NCBI GenBank assembly: GCA_024663395.1
Contig: JANFAH010000022.1
Location: 372,001-436,000, forward strand
Origin: Pisolithus tinctorius
Lineage: Eukaryota; Basidiomycota; Agaricomycetes; Boletales; Pisolithaceae
DNA length: 64,000 nucleotides
Direction: 5' to 3'
Part shown: in pieces, positions 56,485 through 64,000 of the stretch
Layout of the letters: each line of letters opens with the position of its first letter
Numbering within the stretch: the stretch's first letter is position 1
Position numbers and translations under genes: made by a program
The notes under the pieces: model-generated
What the model was told of the DNA's origin: nothing
Database searches by the model: none
The model's input: only the letters and a program-made list of their open reading frames with translations

Positions 56485-59261
56485 CTACTCCGATCCTTTG
56501 AATGGTTTCAGCGCAAATCCAGGCCATGTACAGTACTGGTTGCAGATGTGCTCCTGCTCAAATAGTTCCACCCCAATCTCCACATTACCTTCGCTAAAGA
56601 TGTCTGTGCCCCACCGACAGATCTGAAAGAATGCGATTGGATTAGAAACTTGCGATGGCTACGGAGGTAAACTTACGGATGAGTAAGAATCTGGGGGTCC
56701 ATTAACAGAGTAGTGCTCCCTGTCATTCATCATGTTAGTCAGTCTTTGTGGCGGGCAGCTTGAAAGACTTACCTTGATAGTCAGATATATAAGCTAGACT
56801 GTCCGTTTCATGTATTGGATGTGTTGCGTGAAAACAAGAAACTCTGCAATATGAAATGCGTCGTGGTCAGGTTCGAGGAGCGAAGAATATTGAACATTGT
56901 GGATGAACTTCGTGAACTTGCTATCTCCACATTCGATCTTCTCTTCAAGAAGGTATGCTGCGACCACAGAGCTGGCGCTGGTGGATGGCCCCTTTGACGT
57001 AGTCGAATAAATGAGTGTGAGTCCAGCTTCCACAAAACGCAAGTGAGGAATGTTAGCGATCCACGCAGGTATGGATATATCTGCTGCATCACGAATAGCA
57101 AGATTGATGTACTCATAAGTCATCTGCAGGAGGGATTTAGCCCAGTAGAGTATGTTCACTTCCCGAAAGAGCAAAGGAAGTTCTTGAGCAAGCACATAGC
57201 GTTTGTATTGCTTATTGGCGCTGTCGCCTCCATGGTAAGGGCTGCTTCAGTACTACCGGGTGCCTTGGAAGGGAGCCTAGGCCAGATGGCGCCACGGGAT
57301 TGAGGAGAAGGTATGCGTGATGAGCGGTTTTGAAGCCCCCAACCCCAAGGAGAGAACGTGAGGATGTATCAAAGTGGAGCTGGCCACTGAATGACTTTGC
57401 ATGATTGAGCGAAAAGGCACGCTTGTTGGTGTCATCGAGGATTCTTCGAGGCGGAGAGTTGGAATTGGGTAGAAGATGATGCTATCTAATTTTGTCTTCA
57501 TCACTGCATTGCGTCTTAGACACATGTCACAAGAAAGTTGTTGAATGCTTACCAAGTCCGATATCTACATTAGCGGAACCACTGACTTGGAGGGCTTCCT
57601 TAACCCGATGACGACTGGGAGTGGTGGGTGATGCCACAGTGGCAAATGTCCTCTTACCAGGAGGCGAGTGTGTAGTTGTGCTGGACATGCTGACCGACCG
57701 CGAACGTGTGCGCTTCAGAGATGTTGCTGGCGCATCAACATCGATCGCATCGGCGACACTATGTCCTGAGAAGTCAGATGCTGTAGCAAGAAATAAGTCC
57801 TTCATGGATGAAGAAGTTCGCTGTCCATGACAGTCATTAGTGACAGGTTAAACATAATTAACTGATCTGCATACCTCATTCTGACGCATGAGTCAGGCTG
57901 TGCGACAATGGACGTGCAGCTAAACTAGTGTTGAACGAGCTGGAAGGCGCAGGAATGGGTGCCGGAACTGAGCGTTTGTTGGGTCGGCAGAGAGATCCAG
58001 TGTTGGGCTCAGCGTCCATAGTACTCATGGCATCTTCTGCGAGTTTGTCGGCATAGTTTTCATACTCCCTCCACTGAGCCTCAGGAATGACAACGAAAAG
58101 AGAAAATTGCTTCGGTTTGAAGACCATTGTCTTAGAATTCTTTCAAGAGGCCACATGAAGACATTCATTGTAGAAGTATGGTTGCATGGGTTCGGGGAAA
58201 CTCGCAAGGTCTACCCAGGAAGAATCACGGACTACAAATTCCTTTGGCCTCCACAAAAACTCCAGGCAAAATGGCCATGATTTTGCCGGTGACCTTTGCC
58301 AAGGCGATGGAAGCAAGTTCAGGTGCAGTTGCACGTGCATCGATATCTTTCATTCCTTTGCAAATGCTCTATTATGATAGGTACAGTTAGAGTTAGACAG
58401 ACCGTTCTACCTATACATCACATTGAATGAAACTTACCCTGACAGAGTAGCACACATACGACCTTTTCGAGGACCACCCTCGTGCAAGGCTGAAATCTCT
58501 AAGGTTATCGTTTCAGAGGGAGGAGACCAATACGCTTGGTTCATCCAACGTTCTTGTTGTGCGTGGTAGAGGGCGTGCTGTTGCTGTTGTACTTGGCTCG
58601 AAATGTTGCACTCTCCCGGATGGATCCGAGCCACGTCACGAGGCACTTGCCATGCCGATGGTACGCGAATATCAGGACCACCGCGATGTCCAGGCACCCA
58701 AGATTCGAAGCCTTGTTTCTGGATAATCGATGCTACTAATCCCTCCAGTGTGGTAAGCGTACTTGATGCAGCGTCGGGGGAGGCTTGTGGGTTTGCAATT
58801 CCTGTGTTGGTCCGTGAGTGAGCAACGGCTATGACAGGAGGAGGATCAGAGCCTGAAAGACAAGTGCGTTAGCAAGTGATTGACACACGAAAAATATTAT
58901 CACATACAGCTGCGTTGCGCATCAGACACGGAGCGCCATATCACTTGCGGGTCTGGGACACTGGTCAGCACACTCGGGCGTGCTGCAGCAATAATCTTAT
59001 CAGTACGAACGTACCACCTATGAGCATGATCGTTCATTACCATTGCGAACATATGTTGCCACCCGGTTTGGCCTTGTACCTATCACAACAAGGTTGACAT
59101 ACAAACCTACCAGGTTTGCTGATGTTGATGGTTGCAATGTAGTGCCTAGGTGCTCCTTTGGGTATAATGGCACCACATGCCGGACGTTCACAAACGCAAT
59201 CTTCACGGGCAATAGCATCTTTGGTGAATTGTGAGAGAAATACAGGGTTGGGAGAAGACAT
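56485..59261 (-). pseudogene. Fungal alpha-kinase (MHCK/EF2 kinase type) gene, one frameshift
   Basis: The start at 59261 opens a zinc-binding head, CVCERPACGAIIPKG ... FVCQPCCDRYKAKPG, seen in basidiomycete alpha-kinases. A Gln-rich middle follows (SSQVQQQQHALYHAQQE), then KMVFKPKQFSLFVVIPEAQW-type and Ser-rich linkers. The kinase C-lobe includes ATSVVAAYLLEEKI-like, KFTKFIHNVQY, AEFLVFTQHIQYMK, LAYISDYQG, GTDIFSEGNVEIGVELFEQ and the zinc signature EHICNQYC, ending FALKPFKGSE at 56485. Alpha-kinases phosphorylate Ser/Thr in helical targets and are expanded in mushrooms. A 1-base shift near 56805 (between QYMK and LAYISDYQ) breaks the frame; a consensus error is possible. It is divergent from the integrase gene inside the same TIRs. 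Confidence 0.75.
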
Positions 59262-59647
59262 CGTGGAGTAAAGTATGTACTCAATGTAAGAAGATACGGT
59301 GCACTCGCCTCAACTTAAATATGTGAACGACAAGCAGTACCAGGTGATGGATCATGGCATCAGCACACTAGGGGGTACCCCACAGACATGACCGTCATCT
59401 CCATGGGCAATGTGGGCCTGTAGAATCATCGTCAACGCTGCAACAGATGGGGTAAGGTAGGTAACTTGCCATTGTGGCGTCATCAACTAACCTGCTGCTG
59501 TAATCGGCCTGGGGGGAGATTGAAATGTTTCAAGTTTGGGTTTGAGGAATCGTTTGGCAACCTCCTGCTAACGTGAAAATAGAAATCAAGGTGAGCCGAT
59601 GGTAGCAAGTAAGAACACCACTTACCGCTCTGCTCGCGCTACCATAT

Positions 59648-59925
59648 GGAAATCGAGTTGGAAGAACGTACAACTGACCGTCGTGTGACCGCAATGTTGG
59701 AAATCGAGTTGAAGGAATGCGCAACTGACCGACCTGCAACTGCAAGGTTGGCAATCGAGTCGGAGGAATGCACAACCGACCGCCGCACATCTGACCACCC
59801 TGCAACCGCAATGCTGGAAATCGAGTCGGAGGAATGTGCGAGTGACTCACCCTGAAACCGCAATGTTGGCAATCGAGTCTGAGGAATGCATAAATCACCG
59901 CCCTGCGACTGCAACATGGGCAAAT
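59648..59925 (+). repeat. 51-base tandem repeat, about five units
   Basis: Units begin GAAATCGAGTTGGAAGAACG or GCAATCGAGTCGGAGGAATG and repeat about every 51 bases, one unit being longer. On the plus strand they encode a 17-residue repeat (EIELKECATDRPATARL-like) open from 59646 to 59855. It lies between the divergent alpha-kinase and integrase genes, where promoters would be expected. Confidence 0.75.
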
Positions 59926-60080
59926 GACTTAGAGGAAGAGTGAGATCGAGGGAAAGAGATGGCCACAAGATTATCCGAACATCCGAACATGTGATCACAT
60001 TTGTGCATTATGTTTTGATATTACGTTTGTCAAGTGAATACACGTTGCAATGAAGCCTCGGAGCGCTATTAAGCAGGACT

Positions 60081-62090
60081 GTGTCAGAAGTATTAGAACG
60101 ATTGTCTTCCTCTCCTCCTCCAAGATTTCGGTCACCGCATGCTCGACTGGAATGCCAAATCAGTGGAAACCTCTGCGTACATATCCAGCTCACCAGCTCC
60201 GTTTTGACTGACACAGCTGCTTGCACAGCACCTCTCGAGCAGATTGAACCACACATCCACCGCATGTGGAAAGCTCGCCATACAGACAAGGAAATTTTGC
60301 AGGAGGTGCACAAGCATATCGGCACTAACCAGTATGGGATCGGGTCAGTGGATTTATTTGATCTTAAGCATGTTTTAACGCTGACAAAATACATCTTAGG
60401 CTAACGAAGCTGAGAGCAATCTGCGTGAGTCTTGGCTTGTATGGCACACATCAGCAAGACCACTCGCCAGAATCTATCCGGGAGGCTATGGTGGAACTAC
60501 GACAGACCTATCCAAACGCTGGAACACGTGAGATGATCAGCCTACTTTTTCACGAAAAGCAGATGTCCATTGCAAGGTAGGAATGATCATTCTCACTAGT
60601 CCGACCCTTCATACACCTGATATCTGAGAAAATGAACAGAAGCGTCATTCACGATTACTTTCTTACATATGAACCTGAACTCATTCGGCAGCGCAAGACT
60701 CGCTGCCTGAGACATCGTCGTTTCTGGGCTGCCGGAGTTAATGATATTTGGGCTGTGGACCAACACGACAAGTGGCTTCGCTTCGGACTTGTGCTACATA
60801 CTGCCGTTGAACCGTTTTCTGGGAAAATATTATGGATCCATGTCTGGCACTCAAACCGTAACCCGCAGCTGATCTTAACATATTTCCTAGATGTTGTCAA
60901 AGAACTTGGCCGTAAGTTATCTTCTTTCTGGCACTGAGTACTAATTTCCGCAATCCTCATAGATATTCCGTTAGTAACTCAAAGCGATCCTGGCAACCGA
61001 AAATTTTGGCATTGCAAATGCTCAGTCCATGCTTCAACAGTGGCATGATGCAAAGCTCATCGGTACACTTCAACACAGATGGATGCGACACAAGAAAAAT
61101 ATTACACCTGAAATCATGTGGTCACAGCTTCGGCGTCGGTTTACCCCTGGATTCAAGGCGATATTAGAACAGGGTGTAAAAGAGGGGTGGTACGACATTG
61201 ATAACACGCTCAAACGGTATCTATATATTTCGCTGTGCAGTGTTCAGCTGACAGCGTTGGACTAGGCTCGTCTTTCGTTGGCTATTCATCCCATGGCTTC
61301 AAGGAGAACTGCTGGCCTACAAGGACCGTGTAAATAATACAGCAAAACGTCGTGACCATAACAAGGCGAGCAACTGTCAGTCATGTATATTTTTCATAGA
61401 CTCATGGACTAATCTCAAGGTTATGCTGCATGGCGTTCCAAATCTTATTTACGAGTCTGCAGGTAACTATGGCACAATAGATTTCAAGGTGAGCGTCAAA
61501 CTTCATCTTCTTTGTATTCAACTATTCAATATTGTATGTTCACCATGAATGATAGGTAAAAGTAGACCTGGTAGCCATCGAACATGTCCAGAAGCTCTAT
61601 ATCACACCAACTCATCCGGTCTTTGACTTGGTCCCTCCTGCATTCGGCGTCCACATAGAGAGCTTCTATGTGGATATGGGCCGTCCATCGGTTACTCGTC
61701 AGAACATGTGGGCCATATACTGTGAACTGTGTGGCTTGATCTGGCAACATGCAGATGCACTTGCCGTGCTCGACTTACATAGCATTTGTCCTGCAGCCAA
61801 AGATTATGATGATGATTCATTTCCGCTTTGTGAAGGCCGGGCACTTCTCTTCAATGAAGATGGTGATTATTACATGGGCGGTGTGCAGGGTGGATTAGGT
61901 CTTGGTAAGTCATGTTGTCAACTGTATATGTGGTACTAATGTAGCTGTCTCAGGCAACGAGCATGTGCAGCAACTCAATGAACTGGACGATGATGACCCT
62001 GTTTTGGATGATGTCAATGAGGGGCCAGCTGTTGTTTTAATGGCTTTTTCAGATGACGAGGGGCAGGATGACTCCGACGCTGACTGGTAG
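60081..62090 (+). pseudogene. Integrase-core (DDE) transposase of a fungal TIR element, one frameshift
   Basis: Exons at about 60081-60343, 60400-60576, 60640-60911, 60963-61207, 61261-61365, 61420-61490 and 61556 onward read EPHIHRMWKARHTDKEILQE, GLTKLRAICVSLGL, TYPNAGTREMISLLFHE, RRFWAAGVNDIWAVDQHDKW (first Asp), LALHT-like VLHTAVEPFSGKILWIHVW, LVTQSDPG-TENFGIANAQ (second Asp), GTLQHRWMRHKKNITPEIMW (candidate Glu), VFRWLFIPWLQ, HGVPNLIYES, FDLVPPAF and YYMGGVQGGLGLG. The acidic tail ends at 62090. One extra A near 60994 (GGCAACCGAAAAT) breaks the frame between DPG and TEN. The intron at 61366-61419 has a GC donor. The enzyme would cut and insert the element. Confidence 0.82.
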
Positions 62091-62116
62091 ATAAGCAATA
62101 TTGCGATCGTTGTTCT

Positions 62117-62467
62117 TAGTTGTTCTTCACAATACATAGTCCGTACGAAATGCGAAGGACAGTACATGGAGCTACTTAGAACGATGTGCGAAACTCCCAA
62201 GTACGATCTGCAAAACTCCCAAGTACGAAACGCAAAACTCCGAAGTCCGAAACGCAAAATTCCAAAGTCCGAAACGCAAAACTCCAAAGTCCGAAACGCA
62301 AAACTCCGAAGTCCAAAACGCAAAACTCCCAAGTCCGAAGTGTAATCTATCGAAGTCGAATATGTAATTCGCGGTACTCGAGGTCCTCAAACGCCAAACT
62401 CCCAAATGCGGAATGCAATTCGCCGAAGTCCGAAATCCGGGGGAGCATGATGCTCCGGCTTTCCATA
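62117..62467 (-). repeat. Right TIR of the integrase/alpha-kinase transposon
   Basis: Inverted match to 54757-55070. About seven 22-base tandem units (GCAAAACTCCGAAGTCCGAA type) lie at 62190-62340. The outer end abuts CACAGC at 62468-62473. Confidence 0.88.
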
Positions 62468-64000
62468 CACAGCTGACACGTGCCAGCAGTGACGCACTCG
62501 GACGACCTGCTCCATCGTGCCTAGGTGATTGCCACCCGAGGCAGCAAGAACTCGCACCTTCATATCCGGGCCACCAAATTTCCCCCTCTCCGGGGCACGT
62601 CCACTCTTATGGGAGGACTAGTCGAAGCATCATGAGGCATCTCGAGAGTATCTCAGGTCAACGAAATATTTCATGTCTTATAGCCTCCCCCACTCTCGAA
62701 ATGACCTCGTAAGACAGCAATTGTTAGGTGTAATTACCATTGACGTCCAGTAAACCTCTTACAGGCGCGAACGGCGGACCCTCGTCTACATGCTGAATAG
62801 TGTCAACGTGCATATATGTCTTTTACCATACGCAACGAGCCGTATAAATATGTGATCAGTGCGAGGCAGGAAACGGAAGACGGTGACCGTGCCAGTAAAC
62901 TTAGCTCAGACGACTCATGGATATCGACCTCCAGTGAGTTCTCTTGCGAGGAGCTTTGATGGTATACGAAGGACATGTACTACTTCGACAGCGTGACAAA
63001 CCTCCGAACTTAAGACTTGTGGCAGCTTCCACATCGCCTTCGCGAGGGGCCAAGTGAAGTTACAACCGAGATCCACGCTGTATCCCTCCAGGCAAGTAAC
63101 TCACTTTCGCATGTCGACATGCTACTCAACTTCTCTTCGCGTAGTGCCGTGATCAACTTATGGATCATCATCGCAGATATGGAGGGTACGTATGCCATCT
63201 TGCACGATTCGCCGTTCTTCATTTGGAGGTGCGCGAAGTTCCAGCGTGGTGAACGATTTGGTTCTGTGCTCCGGCCGCGAAGGTGAGGTCGTAGCAGTTG
63301 GAGTGGATGTCGAACGGTGGAAGGTCGGAGACTGTGTCTGCTGTAACTTCGTACTGGAGCACGTTTGTGGAGATCTGAAGCAGGAAATCAAGGCCAGTGA
63401 CCTCGGTGGGGACACTGATGGCGTCCTGAGGAAATGCATCAATGTTCCTGCTTATGCGCCCCCAGGCCATGCGTCGTCGCTGAATCTCTAGCCAGTCTAT
63501 TATCCGTATTCCCGACCTCTTGTCATATGAAGAGGCTTCGACCCTACCGTAAGTCCCACACCGTCTCTAACAACGCGATTAGGTTGAATAACATGTAACA
63601 GGTGTGCGGGGCTGACCCCCGAAGGCATGAAAGGCGGAGACTATGTTCTTGCCCTTCGGAATTTGTGGTGTGTCGACGTGCGCCATTTCAAACTTTTTAC
63701 GGTTAGGACTGCGATGACGGTTGGTTGTAACACAGCATTGCTGCTCAGATAGCTCTTGCGTCCGATGCAAGTGTAATCGTGACATCCACCTTGGACGAGA
63801 AGTTGGAGATAGGGAGGGAATTGGGCGTGCAGCATCTAATCAGCTACAAGAAGACCCCCAGCTGTGATGAGGAGATCGTGTGTCTAACGTGGATTTTCTC
63901 AAGATTGGCAGATAATCAAGGGTTCCTGCTTTGTAGACGGGGGGCAGGGGGACCACGTCATCGGAGTGAGTGGATCAAATACACTTCAGAAGTCTAGTAG
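62468..64000. repeat. Segmental duplication, copy 2 (partner at 32524-33990)
   Basis: Begins at the target duplication CACAGCTGACACG beside the transposon end and runs to the window edge. It keeps the same order of sequence as copy 1, with about 70 additional bases near the start. Confidence 0.85.
62950..64000 (+). pseudogene. Zinc-type alcohol dehydrogenase-like, decayed, copy 2 (runs off the window)
   Basis: Same blocks as at 32960-34420: EVTTEIHAVSLQ (63055-63090), GEVVAVGVDVERWKVGD, FVLEHVCGDLKQEIKASDLGGDTDG, SYEEASTLP near 63528, EGMKGGDYVLAL and VIVTSTLDEKLEIGRELGVQHLISYKKTP near 63775-63855. Frames need several introns, and the CSGREGE variant is shared with copy 1, so both descend from an already changed copy. 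The C-terminal part lies beyond the window. Probably a pseudogene. Confidence 0.55.

Larger units (their letters stand above)
54757..62467. mobile_element. 7.7-kb integrase-type DNA transposon carrying an alpha-kinase gene
   Basis: Ends TATGGAAAGCCGGAGCATCA (54757) and the reverse complement (to 62467) are flanked by CACAGC on both sides (54751-54756 and 62468-62473). TIRs are about 315 bases (left) and 350 bases (right). Inside are an integrase-core transposase gene on the plus strand, ending 26 bases before the right TIR, and an alpha-kinase gene on the minus strand. The related sequence at 32524 lacks the element and shows a single CACAGC followed by the same right flank. CG content is normal, so it is a young insertion, although both genes now carry a frameshift. 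Confidence 0.88.

Noticed and set aside
1..64000. CRISPR arrays, bacterial operons, tRNA or rRNA genes
   Set aside because: The tandem repeats are protein-coding WD40 units or TIR subrepeats without unique spacers; no tRNA cloverleaf or rRNA core sequence was recognised, and spliced genes show a eukaryote.

Overview
The window looks like a gene-poor, transposon-rich stretch of a basidiomycete (Agaricomycete) genome. The signs are GT-AG introns of about 45-70 bases, NACHT-WD40 NLR genes with a Goodbye-like N-terminus, and fungal transposon families (KDZ, Plavaka-like, DUF6589, RecQ of the mobile type, PIF/Harbinger, a fungal integrase family). Only four genes read as intact: RPA49 of RNA polymerase I (34542-36233, 7 exons, 451 aa), two paralogous NLRs (27303-32442 and 41171-46197) and the Harbinger transposase (21132-22667). 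Its Myb-like partner gene is probably usable. Nearly everything else is a mobile element or a decayed copy.

Layout. 1-14.6 kb is old, CpG-poor debris: a KDZ transposase, a 5'-truncated Copia element between two 796-base direct repeats, the C-terminal third of an RPB1 gene as a pseudogene, a 1.57-kb foldback element, an unidentified multi-exon gene and the 3' half of a Plavaka-like transposase gene. 14593-24559 is one transposon with 258-base terminal inverted repeats and a 9-bp target duplication. It carries two convergent genes, DUF6589 and a RecQ-family helicase, and it splits the Plavaka-like gene, whose 5' half resumes at 24569-26642. A PIF/Harbinger element (18877-22864, ATT target duplication) sits inside the helicase gene. 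Collapsing each target duplication restores the reading frame of the interrupted gene, so the order of insertion is proven by the sequence. CpG content rises from the oldest layer to the youngest.

27-47 kb holds the two NLR genes, facing the same way. Between them lie a duplicated dehydrogenase pseudogene, RPA49, and a broken AKR1-type palmitoyltransferase gene. In each NLR the WD40 half is almost free of CpG, while the NACHT half has normal CpG. 47.4-54.1 kb holds a second Plavaka-like transposase gene and a divergent DUF6698 gene, both frameshifted. 54757-62467 is a 7.7-kb transposon with TIRs built partly of 22-base tandem repeats and a 6-bp target duplication. It carries an integrase-type transposase gene and, divergently, an alpha-kinase gene as apparent cargo. 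It ends exactly where a second copy of the 32.5-kb segmental duplication begins (62468 to the window end).

How the parts fit: the strongest candidate for an undescribed system is the RecQ/DUF6589 element, because it has clean transposon ends but no recognised transposase. The integrase/alpha-kinase element and the paired, repeat-diversifying NLRs come next. Most nonsense lesions in the RecQ and DUF6589 genes are CGA to TGA, which fits CpG methylation and deamination. Many single-base frameshifts in the CpG-normal region could be real decay or consensus indel errors; raw reads would decide.
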